Origin: Arthrobacter sp. M4
GTDB lineage: Bacteria; Actinomycetota; Actinomycetes; Actinomycetales; Micrococcaceae
Assembly (NCBI RefSeq): GCF_020251205.1
Contig: NZ_JAIWYX010000018.1
Coordinates: forward strand, 1-60,979
DNA length: 60,979 nt
Reading direction: 5' to 3'
Below the pieces are notes generated by a model. It saw nothing but the letters and a program-made list of their open reading frames with translations. It was not told where the DNA came from and searched no databases. Made by a program: the position numbers and the translations under genes. Shown here one piece after another: positions 8,744 through 17,430 of this stretch (the stretch's first letter is position 1; each line of letters opens with the position of its first letter).

Positions 8744-9505
8744 CTAGTTGTCTGGGCTTCGGCGGTCGGTGCCTTGGACCTTGCCTGTTTGCCCTTGGTT
8801 GGCCTGGCCTTGGCTCGCGGGGGCTGGGCTCGCCGGGTTTTGGCTCGCCGGGTTTGGGGTTGCCGGGCTTGGGCTCGCCGGGCTTAGGCTCGCCGGGCTT
8901 AGGCTCGCCGGGCTTAGGCTCTTTTCGCTGGAGACTCCTTCGCTGGTGCCTGACGTGCCCTTGCCGTGGTCGTCCTTCGCAGTTTCCTGCTCCATCCGGT
9001 TTCCTTGGTCTCCTTGGTTCGGATGGTCCCCGTTGTGCGCTGGCGTTTTAGTGGAGCCCGGACTCTTGCCTTGGCCCTCTCGTCCGGAATTGCCGTGAGT
9101 TACTGTGTCGATGACCGTGGCGATGGTTTCTGCCGCCTGTTGGCGGAACACGGGATCGGTGGCGGCCACGGCGGCAGTTCCGATGCCCATGGACGCTGCG
9201 ACGGCGACGGCGGTCAGACTGGCTCGCCGTTTAATGCGTCGTCTGGCCTCCAGACCTGTTGGCAGACCCTGCCTCGTCCGTGCCTGGGATGGTGAGGCAG
9301 CCGATGGTGAGGCAGCGGATGGTGAGGCGGAGTGTGGTGAGGGAGCGCCCAGCAGCTCAGCCAGTTCCGCCGAAGGCGCAACAGGTTCACTGCCCACGAA
9401 GGACCGCAATTCGAGCAGAAGGGGCTTCAATTCGGAAGCGTCTTCGACCCCTGATTCGAAAAGGAATTGGTCAACGATTTTTTCGTCGTGAGGAGTTTGA
9501 ATCAA
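8744..9505 (-). CDS. Anti-sigma-like membrane protein with Pro/Ser/Ala repeat tail
   Basis: 253 residues, not assigned to a named family. Residues 1-55 form an acidic helical region. A single hydrophobic segment near residues 90-115 (SLTAVAVAASMGIGTAAVAA) is flanked by RRRIKRR, which suggests a cytoplasmic N-terminus. The outer part is Gly/Asn/Lys-rich and ends in LSPAS-type pentapeptide repeats. The start codon overlaps the sigma-factor stop by 4 bp (ATGA), so the two are translationally coupled. Position and topology suggest it restrains the sigma factor. No ZAS zinc motif (HxxxCxxC) was seen, so this role is inference only. Confidence 0.65.
   Translation of the reverse strand: MIQTPHDEKIVDQFLFESGVEDASELKPLLLELRSFVGSEPVAPSAELAELLGAPSPHSASPSAASPSAASPSQARTRQGLPTGLEARRRIKRRASLTAVAVAASMGIGTAAVAATDPVFRQQAAETIATVIDTVTHGNSGREGQGKSPGSTKTPAHNGDHPNQGDQGNRMEQETAKDDHGKGTSGTSEGVSSEKSLSPASLSPASLSPASPSPATPNPASQNPASPAPASQGQANQGQTGKVQGTDRRSPDN
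8835..8925 (-). repeat. 15-bp tandem repeats coding LSPAS
   Basis: Short tandem 15-bp units encode LSPAS, with variants such as PSPAT and QNPAS, in the C-terminal tail of the putative anti-sigma protein. The array is in frame, so copy-number change would lengthen or shorten the extracellular tail without breaking the gene. Confidence 0.7.
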
Positions 9506-10068
9506 GTCGTCACCCCATTTGCCGACCTATAAAGTTCCCGGAGACTTTTCATCGCCCTGTGCTGAAGCTGGGTAATGGCGCCCGGTGTCTTTTGCATAAT
9601 TTCAGCCACTTGGTTAACTGTCAGTTCCGCGATGATTCGCAGCCGCAAGACTTCCCGATGGTCGTCGCTGAGGCCATCCAACATCGCCAGGGCGTTGCCG
9701 TCCGGGCTGCCCTCAAGGGCCTCATCCTCGGCCGAGGAAGTCAGTCGCTTGTCCCTCTCGGAATCGTATTCGACCACTGAGGGACTTCTGCGTCGTCGGC
9801 GGTGATGGTCCACTGAGCGGGCATGCGCTATGGAGAAGATCAACGTTCGCAGACCTTGCTCTCCACCGTGGACGCCTTTCAATCGGGGAAACAGTGCGAG
9901 GAAAACGTCGTTAGTGACGCCCTCCGGATCGGCCACGCCGGATGCCCTGAGGTAGCCCGCAACTGAGGGAGCAAAGGTCCGGTAGACATCAGTGAAGAAG
10001 GACGCATCATCGGTGTAGCTTGACGCCACAAGATGCCTGTTCGGTTCTTCTCCCCCAGCCCCCAACAT
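9502..10068 (-). CDS. ECF-type RNA polymerase sigma factor
   Basis: Sigma-70 family factor of 188 residues. Region 2 is seen in DASFFTDVYRTFAPSVAGYL and FLALFPRL, followed by TLIFSIAHARSVDHHRRRRR. Region 4 is LSDDHREVLRLRIIAELTVN plus QVAEIMQKTPGAITQLQHRAM, the DNA-reading helix-turn-helix. The open frame extends upstream to 10389, but I chose ATG 10068 because it begins just after the stop of the preceding gene and the upstream part is that gene's out-of-frame shadow. The downstream gene overlaps by 4 bp. The target regulon cannot be read from the sequence. Confidence 0.88.
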   Translation of the reverse strand: MLGAGGEEPNRHLVASSYTDDASFFTDVYRTFAPSVAGYLRASGVADPEGVTNDVFLALFPRLKGVHGGEQGLRTLIFSIAHARSVDHHRRRRRSPSVVEYDSERDKRLTSSAEDEALEGSPDGNALAMLDGLSDDHREVLRLRIIAELTVNQVAEIMQKTPGAITQLQHRAMKSLRELYRSANGVTT

Positions 10069-10081
10069 TGCAGTCGACCCT

Positions 10082-10723
10082 TTAGGATGCCTCAGGCTCG
10101 GCAGGTTTGTGCGAAAGCCCGCGATTGGATTGTCCGGGAGGCGTTGCCTTCGGCGTAGCGTCAGGTGACTCGGAGTCTTCCGAATTGTCGTCCTTCTTGT
10201 GTTCTTCCGACTTTCCCCGGCTCCCGGACTTGGCATCATCCGGCCTGCTCTGGTTGTCAGACTTCGCCTGACCCGACTTGCCCGGCCCCGGTACCGTCTT
10301 GCAGTACGCGGTGACGTCCTGGCTTCCCTTTGCAGCAGCCGCAGCAGCGAGAGATTTGTAAGCAGTTGACGCCGAGTCCAAACCGCCATTTAGGAAGGCC
10401 GTGCAAAGACCGAACGCAGCCGGACCCGTGGCATCAGGCCCCGTTGGGTGGCCGCTGGGGTGCGGTCTAGGTGTTTCGGTGGGTTTCGCCTCGCCCTGGC
10501 TGTCCTTGGTGTCCCCGGGGCCACTGTCTCCGGATTTGTCCTGGTGTGCCTTAGAGGGTGCGGCCGCAGCCGGCGCCCCAATTACGTCATGGGCCGCCTG
10601 CTGCAATGGTGCTGGAAGGTTACCCGTATACGCGGCGGCCACAGTGCCACCGGCAGCGAGTGTTCCGCCCGCAACCAGCCCAGCCACCACTTTGCCGGTG
10701 ACGAACGCGGTAATGAACGACAT
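10082..10723 (-). CDS. Exported protein of unknown function, first gene of the sigma operon
   Basis: 213 residues. The N-terminus SFITAFVTGKVVAGLVAGGT continues into a hydrophobic stretch resembling a signal anchor. It is followed by AAYTGNLPAPLQQAAHDVIG and then a long Lys/Asp/Ser/Pro-rich, low-complexity region. Two cysteines (LCTAF and AYCKTV) lie about 40 residues apart and could pair. I chose ATG 10723 because GGAGG lies 6 bp upstream. The piece around PLQQAAHDVIG resembles FRQQAAETIATVI in the anti-sigma-like protein two genes on, suggesting a shared small module. No function is assigned. Confidence 0.7.
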   Translation of the reverse strand: MSFITAFVTGKVVAGLVAGGTLAAGGTVAAAYTGNLPAPLQQAAHDVIGAPAAAAPSKAHQDKSGDSGPGDTKDSQGEAKPTETPRPHPSGHPTGPDATGPAAFGLCTAFLNGGLDSASTAYKSLAAAAAAKGSQDVTAYCKTVPGPGKSGQAKSDNQSRPDDAKSGSRGKSEEHKKDDNSEDSESPDATPKATPPGQSNRGLSHKPAEPEAS

Positions 10724-10991
10724 GAAATCCTCCAATGATGGGAGCCCCCGAAGAATCATGGACGTCGGTCCACATCAAGGTAATCGCCGCGGGGGCAGGA
10801 ATATCACGCGCTTTGGATCAAGATTTGCGAATCTCATTCGAAAGAATTGATCAAGCCATGGCTGTGGCGTGGAACCCGGTGCGACGGCATCTCAACCCGC
10901 GGCTGAAGATCTCCGCAAGGAGCAGCGGCGCAGGTCATTGACACGGCTTCGACAATCACCGAATGATTGCGCAATGGGGGAATCCACAAGC
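10724..10991. other. Intergenic region between divergent genes
   Basis: Holds the promoters of the sigma operon (minus) and the glycosyltransferase gene (plus). The stretch 10800-10855 is AT-rich for this genome and contains the palindrome TTGATCAA at 10847-10854 and a related GGATCAAG at 10815-10822. No gene was seen. Confidence 0.5.
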
Positions 10992-12119
10992 ATGAAGCGA
11001 GCCTACGTTGTCCCGCCCGGGCAGCGGATCCCTGTTTACGTTATCTGCGTCTTTGGCGCCATAGCGCTAGGAGCCCGACTCGCTCTGGTTCCATATGTCA
11101 GCGAAGATTCAACGGCGTTCCTGCTGCCTTGGATGTCGGAATTTCGGGAAGACGGTGCCGCTGCCTTAGGTGGGGAATTCTCCAACTACAACTTTCCTTA
11201 CCTATTTTTGATGTTCCTCGGGAGCTTACTGCCCTTGGAACCGCTGTTCGCGATTAAGCTTGTTTCCCTGGTCGGGGACTGTCTGCTCGCGCTATCGGTG
11301 GGAGTTGTTGTCCGGCAACTCCGGCCTGCCAAGCTGGTTCCTGCAGTGGCAGCCCTGCTGGCACTTTTCCTCCCAACCGTGCTACTCAACGCAAGCATGT
11401 GGGGTCAATGCGATTCCATCTACACGTCGTTCCTACTGCTGTCTCTAAAGAGCGTGCTGAAGGATGACGCCCGCGGTTCATGGCTATGGTGGGCCGTTGC
11501 AGTTTCGTTTAAGCTGCAGGCAGTTTTTTTCCTGCCAGCCTTGGTGTTCATTTCCGTGCGGAATCGTTACAGCCTCGTGCTGCCCCTCCAGGCCGCTGGT
11601 TTATGGGCGATGCTCAGCATTCCCCCAGTATTTTTCGGTCGGTCGCTTGGCAGTACATTGAGCGTCTACATCAACCAAACCCACACCCAAGAAGACAGCT
11701 TGGTGGCCGGCGCTGCCAATATCTACACCTGGTTTCCCGGTGCATCCGCGTCCGAGAGCAGGATTCCGGCGATGGTGCTCTGCGGTGCTGTGCTTTTGTT
11801 GACGGCCTACGCATACTGGCGAGGACCAGATTCAGCTGAACGGCGTGTCCTCTTCACAGTGGCGGTGCTGGCTGTTTGCCCACTGTTGCTTCCCCAGATG
11901 CACGATCGCTATTTCTTTGCCGCCGAAGTCATGTCCCTGCTTCTCATAACACACAAGAAGCTGTTCATCGTTCCGTTGGCGTTTGCGGCGACCGGACTTA
12001 CCGTCTATTACCTGTATTTCTCCAACAACCGATACCTTTGGCCGTTGTGGCTTGCATCGATCGTCCAATGCCTCGCCGTTGGAGCGCTCCTGCGCACACT
12101 CTGGAAGAACGAAAACTGA
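10992..12119 (+). CDS. Polyprenol-phosphate-dependent membrane glycosyltransferase, GT87/mannosyltransferase-like
   Basis: 375-residue polytopic protein with about nine or ten hydrophobic segments. After the first segment it has the acidic luminal loop VPYVSEDSTAFLLPWMSEFR. Later it shows SMWGQCDSIYTSFLLL, the WGQxD pattern of lipid-linked mannosyl and glucosyl transferases, and LPQMHDRYFFAAE, common in the same GT-C families. It probably moves a sugar from a polyprenyl phosphate carrier to an envelope polymer; the sugar and acceptor are unknown. I chose ATG 10992; ATG 10974 in the same frame is an alternative. No partner gene lies next to it; glmM follows on the other strand after 450 bp. 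Confidence 0.7.
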   Translation: MKRAYVVPPGQRIPVYVICVFGAIALGARLALVPYVSEDSTAFLLPWMSEFREDGAAALGGEFSNYNFPYLFLMFLGSLLPLEPLFAIKLVSLVGDCLLALSVGVVVRQLRPAKLVPAVAALLALFLPTVLLNASMWGQCDSIYTSFLLLSLKSVLKDDARGSWLWWAVAVSFKLQAVFFLPALVFISVRNRYSLVLPLQAAGLWAMLSIPPVFFGRSLGSTLSVYINQTHTQEDSLVAGAANIYTWFPGASASESRIPAMVLCGAVLLLTAYAYWRGPDSAERRVLFTVAVLAVCPLLLPQMHDRYFFAAEVMSLLLITHKKLFIVPLAFAATGLTVYYLYFSNNRYLWPLWLASIVQCLAVGALLRTLWKNEN

Positions 12120-12570
12120 CAAGGCTGAGGGCCGAGTATGGCCGCCGCCTCGTCCTGCAATGACTCACGGGATTGAGAATGGGCAAATGGACGACTACAG
12201 CATCACGGCAAGCGAGCCGCCGCGGAATTGATTGGATAATTCGTCGACCGCCACAGGTAATTCTTCCTCGAAAATTCCGGACGACGAGACATTAAACATA
12301 ATGGGCGCACCCCCATAACAATGCGTCCAAGGTCACGAATTTCTCACGAGGACCTCAAGGCAGAGCTAGTTTCATCGCAAATTTTGATCAATTATCCCTA
12401 AAGATTTGATCAAGAAATCCCAAAACCTTCCCACCGAGCGAATCCGCTGCGGAGAATTCGCCCCATTAAATCGTGGGCGGCCTGGACTCGAGATCCGGGA
12501 TTCCCTCCCCGTAAATAAAACTGCCGGCCCACCAAGGTGAGCCAGCAGTAGTCGCACTGGATAGCGTCGG
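12120..12570. other. 450-bp gene-free, AT-rich stretch
   Basis: Separates two convergent genes. It has no credible coding frame. Two copies of the palindrome TTGATCAA lie at 12384-12391 and 12406-12413, 22 bp apart, in an AT-rich context. The glmM terminator occupies the right end. Confidence 0.55.
12511..12547 (-). terminator. Intrinsic terminator after glmM
   Basis: Read on the minus strand, a 13-bp stem (CTGCTGGCTCACC pairing with GGTGGGCCGGCAG, including two G-U pairs) with a tiny loop is followed by TTTTATTT. It lies 23 bp past the glmM stop. Confidence 0.75.
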
Positions 12571-13935
12571 CTAGACGGTAAGTTCCGCCGGTATTGCCAG
12601 ACGGTTCTTCACCACCGCGGCTAATTCTTCACAGATACGCTGGGCGGTCGCCATGTCCGCGGCTTCCACCATGACCCGGACCAAGGGCTCGGTGCCGGAG
12701 GGACGTAGCAGTACGCGGCCTGTATCCCCCAGCTCAGACTCGGCAGCGGCGACGGCGGAGGCCACGCCTTGATCAGTGGCAGCCCTCGTCTTGTCGACGC
12801 CCTTCACGTTGATCATGACCTGCGGGAGCTTGGTCATGCACGTTGCCAGCTCCTTCAGGGTCTTGCCGGTGCGGGCCACCTGCGCTGCGATCTGGAGCCC
12901 GGTCAGGACACCGTCGCCCGTAGTGGCGAAGTCCGAGAAGATCACGTGTCCGGACTGCTCGCCCCCCAAGCTGTAGCCGCCGTCGCGCATTTCCTCAAGT
13001 ACGTAGCGGTCACCGACCGCTGTCTGGCGAATGCTGATGCCAGCTTTTCGAAGAGCGATCTTGAGGCCAAGGTTGCTCATGACTGTGGCAACCAGGACGT
13101 CGTCCTTGAGTCCGCCGGACTCCTTGAGCGCGAGGGCCAGGATCGCCATGATTTGGTCGCCGTCCACCTCGTTACCCTCATGGTCCACAGCCAGGCAGCG
13201 GTCGGCGTCGCCGTCGTGGGCGATACCAAGGTCCGCGCCCTTCGCCACAACAGCCTCCTTGAGTTCGTCAAGGTGGGTTGACCCAACACCGTCATTGATG
13301 TTCAGGCCGTCCGGTTCGGCGCCAATCACGTAGACCTGGGCGCCGGCGTCCTTGAAAACCTGCGGCGAGCAGCCGCTGGCAGCACCGTGCGCGCAGTCCA
13401 GCACCACTTTGAGGCCTTCCAAGCGGTTCGGGAGGGTACCCAACAAGTGGACAATGTACCGGTCTTCCGCGTCGGAGAAGCGCTGGATGCGGCCCACGTC
13501 ACCGCCTGTGGGGCGAGAAGGCTCTAAGGTGAGCTGGTGCTCGATGGCGTCTTCAACCTCATCAGGAAGTTTGTGGCCACCTCGGGCGAAGAACTTGATG
13601 CCGTTATCCGGAGCTGGATTGTGCGAGGCAGAAATCATTACCCCGAAGTCTGCCTTGAGGTCTGCCACCAGATACGCGGCCGCTGGGGTCGGCAGTACGC
13701 CAGCGTCATAAACGTCGATGCCGGAGCTGGAGAGGCCAGCCTCAACGGCGGCGGCTATGAACTCGCCGCTGGCCCGGGGGTCCCTGGCCACGACGGCCCG
13801 GGGTCGCTTTCCGTCGGGGGTGCGGTCATGGCCAAGTACGACGGCGGCGGCCTGGGCGAGCTGTAGGGCGAGCTCCGCAGTCAGCACGCCGTTCGCGAGA
13901 CCTCGCACGCCATCGGTTCCAAATAATCTAGACAT
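12571..13935 (-). CDS. glmM: Phosphoglucosamine mutase
   Basis: Interconverts glucosamine-6-phosphate and glucosamine-1-phosphate for UDP-GlcNAc synthesis, one step after GlmS. At 454 residues the length is normal. MSRLFGTDGVRG is the family N-terminus, which is why I chose ATG 13935 over TTG 13944. The phosphoserine loop is GVMISASHNPAPDNGIK near residue 100. The metal loop is DGDADRCLAVD and the sugar-binding EQSGHVIF follows. The C-terminal LLRPSGTEPLVRVMVEA binds phosphate. It ends at a clear terminator. Confidence 0.96.
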   Translation of the reverse strand: MSRLFGTDGVRGLANGVLTAELALQLAQAAAVVLGHDRTPDGKRPRAVVARDPRASGEFIAAAVEAGLSSSGIDVYDAGVLPTPAAAYLVADLKADFGVMISASHNPAPDNGIKFFARGGHKLPDEVEDAIEHQLTLEPSRPTGGDVGRIQRFSDAEDRYIVHLLGTLPNRLEGLKVVLDCAHGAASGCSPQVFKDAGAQVYVIGAEPDGLNINDGVGSTHLDELKEAVVAKGADLGIAHDGDADRCLAVDHEGNEVDGDQIMAILALALKESGGLKDDVLVATVMSNLGLKIALRKAGISIRQTAVGDRYVLEEMRDGGYSLGGEQSGHVIFSDFATTGDGVLTGLQIAAQVARTGKTLKELATCMTKLPQVMINVKGVDKTRAATDQGVASAVAAAESELGDTGRVLLRPSGTEPLVRVMVEAADMATAQRICEELAAVVKNRLAIPAELTV

Positions 13936-14170
13936 CGCGTCCAAGCTTAGTCGACGCGATGTGCTTCCCGCCCAAGGGGCTCAATGTTGCGCTGCCGCAT
14001 GGACTGCACGCCAACGCCGTCTCCCTCAGGACGACCGTCAATGTGCGCCCTTACCTTTCCGGGCCATTTCCCGGCACACATGTTCCCCAAATCTTTCTGT
14101 TGATCTAACCTTGCGCATCTTGATACAAAATTGCGTATCCAAGTCCAGCGCGCCCGAGTAGCATTTCCGC

Positions 14171-15406
14171 ATGACACCATGCTATGGGGGCTTGGCGCTC
14201 GAAATTGTTGTTCCAGTTTTCAACGAAGAGGCCATTCTCGAAAAGAGTATAAAAAGACTGGTTGATTACCTGTCGCAGGAAATTTTGTTTACGTGGCGAG
14301 TGACCATCGCAGACAATGCCAGCACAGATAATACGGCGCTCATAGGCGAGCGTCTTGCCGAAGAAATTCCCGATGTTAATTATCGCCGGCTAGACGTTAA
14401 GGGCCGTGGATACGCACTGCGCGACGCTTGGCTTGCATCCGAAGCAAAGGTGGTCGCCTACCTCGACGTGGACCTTTCAACGGACCTTGCGGCACTTCCG
14501 CCGCTGGTAGCACCGTTGCTTTCGGGCCACTCGGACATCAGCATCGGAACTCGGCTAGGGCAGACTTCCCGGGTTGTCCGAGGCCCCAAGCGGGAGTTCA
14601 TCTCCCGCTGCTACAACCTGTTGCTCAAGAGGACACTTCAGGTCCGCTTCTCGGATGCGCAGTGTGGATTCAAGGCAGTCCGCCGAGAAGTGGCCCAGCG
14701 TCTATTGCCCTTCGTTGAAGACAATCGCTGGTTCTTTGACACCGAGCTACTGATTCTGGCTGAGCGCGCGGGCCTGCGCATACATGAGATCCCAGTCGAC
14801 TGGATCGATGATCCGGACAGCAGGGTGGACATCAAGCAGACGGCCCTGGATGACATCCGTGGCCTTATCCGGGTCGCTGGTGCCATGCTCAAAGGCACAA
14901 TCCCCCTTCAAGCTATTTATGCGGAATTGGGCAGAGGGCCAATCGGCGGCCCCGCCAGGCCCAGCTTCTTCGGTCAGGTCGTGCGGTTCGGCGTGGTCGG
15001 GGCGGTATCAACGCTCGCATTCGCGGTTCTCTACCTTCTGCTCCAAGGTCCGATGGGTGCACAGCAAGCCAATTTTGCGGCGCTGCTTCTGACTGCGATC
15101 GGAAACACGGCAGCCAACCGACGATTTACCTTCGGCATTCGAGGACCGCAGAGACTGTGGACCCAGCAGTTCCAGGGACTCGTTGTCTTCACCCTGGCAT
15201 GGAGCCTCACTGCGGCATCTCTTGGCATCCTCCATGCCGTGACAGCCGATGTTTCACCGAGCCTCGAGCTCCTGACGCTCACCATCGCCAACGTTGTTGC
15301 AACATTGATGCGCTTTGCACTTCTGCGGGTGTGGGTCTTCCGAGTAGACAAAGCTTCAGCACGGCCCGTGCCCAAACTGGCAACGATGAGCGGTTCGTCC
15401 CGGTGA
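14171..15406 (+). CDS. GT2 glycosyltransferase fused to a GtrA-like membrane domain
   Basis: 411 residues. Residues 8-235 form a GT-A domain of the dolichyl/undecaprenyl-phosphate glucosyltransferase kind: IVVPVFNEEAILEKSI, ADNASTDNT, a DxD-like DVDLSTDL and QCGFKAVRREVA. Residues 265-395 are a four-helix GtrA domain (VRFGVVGAVSTLAFAVLYLL to RVWVF), proposed to flip the lipid-linked sugar. It is therefore likely to make and present a polyprenyl-phosphate sugar for the next enzyme, whose start overlaps its stop (GTGA). The ATG at 14171 has no good ribosome site. A TAGCAT box 6 bp upstream would allow a leaderless transcript. Confidence 0.85.
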   Translation: MTPCYGGLALEIVVPVFNEEAILEKSIKRLVDYLSQEILFTWRVTIADNASTDNTALIGERLAEEIPDVNYRRLDVKGRGYALRDAWLASEAKVVAYLDVDLSTDLAALPPLVAPLLSGHSDISIGTRLGQTSRVVRGPKREFISRCYNLLLKRTLQVRFSDAQCGFKAVRREVAQRLLPFVEDNRWFFDTELLILAERAGLRIHEIPVDWIDDPDSRVDIKQTALDDIRGLIRVAGAMLKGTIPLQAIYAELGRGPIGGPARPSFFGQVVRFGVVGAVSTLAFAVLYLLLQGPMGAQQANFAALLLTAIGNTAANRRFTFGIRGPQRLWTQQFQGLVVFTLAWSLTAASLGILHAVTADVSPSLELLTLTIANVVATLMRFALLRVWVFRVDKASARPVPKLATMSGSSR

Positions 15407-17343
15407 GCAGCCTGGAACAGGTTCAGTCGGTTGGGGCTGCAGACGGCCTGATCGGCCTACAGCGCAAGCTGTCGACAACCAAACCAGAGGATGCCCGGAA
15501 GCAACCGCGCCGATCCATCCAGGAATGGATGGCGCTGGCGGCGCTTCTGGGCGCGAACCTGACCCTCAACCTGTGGAATTTAGGGATCAACGGCTGGGCG
15601 AACTCCTTCTACTCCGCAGCGGTTCAGTCCGGCACAAAGGACTGGGAATCGTTCTTCTTCGGTTCTTCGGACTGGGGCAACTCGATCACAGTCGATAAAC
15701 CACCGCTTAGCCTGTGGCTCATGGGACTATCGGTCCGGCTTTTCGGTTTCTCGCCGGCCAGCATAGTCATTCCGCAAGCCCTACTCGGCGTCGGGACGAC
15801 CCTTTTCATCTACCTGATCCTGAGACGCCACTGCGGCATGATCGCCTCGGTAGTGGGGGCAGTGGTCTTCTTCACCACTCCGATCGTGGCGCTCATGTCC
15901 AGGTATAACAACCCTGATCCGCTCATGCTGTTTCTCATGTCAGCGGCGGCTTACCTCGTCATTACGGCTCTGGAGTCTGGGCGGACCAGAACGATCGCAC
16001 TGGCCGGTGCATTGCTGGGCCTGGCCTTCATGACAAAGCAATTGCAAGGGCTCATGAACCTACCCGTTCTGGCGTTAGCGTTCCTCCTTTACAGCCAACT
16101 GCCCATGCTCAGGCGGTTGGGCGCACTGGCAATCGCAGCCCTGACGACGGTAGTCTTCGGAACGGCTTGGATGCTCATCGTTGACCTGTTGCCGGCCTCC
16201 TCACGGCCATTCGTCGGGGGTTCGTCCACTAATAGCGTCCTCCAGCTGACGATGGGCTACAACGGCCTGGACAGAATCACCGGCAATGAAGATCCGACGG
16301 CCAGCCTCATCCCCGCCCAATTCCGCCCGGTCGCCACAGACGCCGGCGTGCTGCGCCTCCTCAACGCAAACTATGGGCAAGAGGCCAGTTGGTTACTGGT
16401 CGCAGGCATTTTTGCAGCCGTGGTGCTCCTCGTGGCCCGTAAGCGTCTGGGCGAAGCTAAGGGCCTTCAGGCGACCATCCTGGTATCAACGCTGTGGCTC
16501 ATTATTGTCTTCCTCGTTTTGAGCTTCATGGGCCAGCAGATCCATACGTACTACACGGCCGCCTTGGGCCCTCCCCTAGCTTTGACGATTGGCTTGGGGG
16601 CGCAGTTCATCATCACGACCAGGGGTTCGGCACGCTATCGCATGCTGTCGAGCGTCATCGCCTTTCTGGGGATCACGACTTCCTGGCTGTTGCTTAATGC
16701 AACAGTTGGATGGCCTCAATGGCTGCCCGTTGGCATCTTCATCGCCGGCACTACTGCGTGCGTGGCACTGTTCTTTCCAGCACCACACCGGCGAGTGCCT
16801 CAAATTGCTGGCGGTTTACTCGCAACCGTTCTCATCATTGGCCCCCTAGCCACATCGATCTACAGCACAGGAGTGCCCCAGACAGGCTCTAATCCCCTGT
16901 CGGGCCGTCTCTCGGTCAACGAAAGCGGCATCAGCCACTTCCTTGCCCAGGTCAAGGAAAACCGCCCGCCCTGGGCCCACGACATCGCGATGGGAAGAGA
17001 TCCGTCCCCAGAACTTGAGGAAAAGATCAAACACGCTCCGGAGGCCTGTACGTGGGCTGCTGCAACGTATGCATCCCAGACCGCGGCCAAGCTGCAGTTA
17101 GCGACGGATCGCCCCGTCATGCCGCTCGGTGGATTCGCAGGGAAGGACCCATCGCCCACTCTGGAGCGATTCCAGCAACTCGTAGCGGAAGGCAGGGTCT
17201 GCTACTTCGTTTGGCAGGACGACTTCTTGTCTGCCGTCCAAGAGGCCACGACGGTGCAGACCATCTCCCGTTGGGTCAAGGATCGATTTGAGAGCGAAAC
17301 GCTGGGGGGCACAACCGTCTACAACCTCCGTCGGGCGCTCTAG
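15403..17343 (+). CDS. ArnT/PMT-like glycosyltransferase, GT39 family
   Basis: 646-residue membrane enzyme. The open frame reaches back to 15157, but GTG 15403 overlaps the previous stop by 4 bp and avoids a 245-bp overlap. After a short cytoplasmic leader come about 11 hydrophobic segments. The first outer loop has NSFYSAAVQSGTKDWESFF and then ITVDKPPLSLWLMGL, the acidic/DKPP loop of YkcB-type GT-C enzymes. A C-terminal soluble domain of about 160 residues follows. With the preceding GT2-GtrA gene it forms a pair like Bacillus YkcC/YkcB. It probably decorates an envelope polymer outside the membrane. Sugar and acceptor are unknown. Confidence 0.8.
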   Translation: MSSLEQVQSVGAADGLIGLQRKLSTTKPEDARKQPRRSIQEWMALAALLGANLTLNLWNLGINGWANSFYSAAVQSGTKDWESFFFGSSDWGNSITVDKPPLSLWLMGLSVRLFGFSPASIVIPQALLGVGTTLFIYLILRRHCGMIASVVGAVVFFTTPIVALMSRYNNPDPLMLFLMSAAAYLVITALESGRTRTIALAGALLGLAFMTKQLQGLMNLPVLALAFLLYSQLPMLRRLGALAIAALTTVVFGTAWMLIVDLLPASSRPFVGGSSTNSVLQLTMGYNGLDRITGNEDPTASLIPAQFRPVATDAGVLRLLNANYGQEASWLLVAGIFAAVVLLVARKRLGEAKGLQATILVSTLWLIIVFLVLSFMGQQIHTYYTAALGPPLALTIGLGAQFIITTRGSARYRMLSSVIAFLGITTSWLLLNATVGWPQWLPVGIFIAGTTACVALFFPAPHRRVPQIAGGLLATVLIIGPLATSIYSTGVPQTGSNPLSGRLSVNESGISHFLAQVKENRPPWAHDIAMGRDPSPELEEKIKHAPEACTWAAATYASQTAAKLQLATDRPVMPLGGFAGKDPSPTLERFQQLVAEGRVCYFVWQDDFLSAVQEATTVQTISRWVKDRFESETLGGTTVYNLRRAL

Positions 17344-17370
17344 CACCAGAAACCCTGGGCGCAGACAGCA

Positions 17371-17406
17371 CAAGGCCCGCTCCACCAGTCGGTGGAGCGG
17401 GCCTTG
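17371..17406. terminator. Perfect 16-bp hairpin between convergent genes
   Basis: CAAGGCCCGCTCCACC and its exact complement flank the loop AGTC. No T-run follows on either side, but the position between the GT39 gene (plus) and rpsI (minus) suggests a shared transcription end. Confidence 0.7.
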
Positions 17407-17430
17407 GTGACAATCCCCGGGGCGAAAGAC

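Noticed and set aside
15157..15402. Upstream extension of the GT39 gene
   Set aside because: It would overlap the GT2-GtrA gene by about 250 bp and has unnatural residue content; GTG 15403 gives a 4-bp coupled start.
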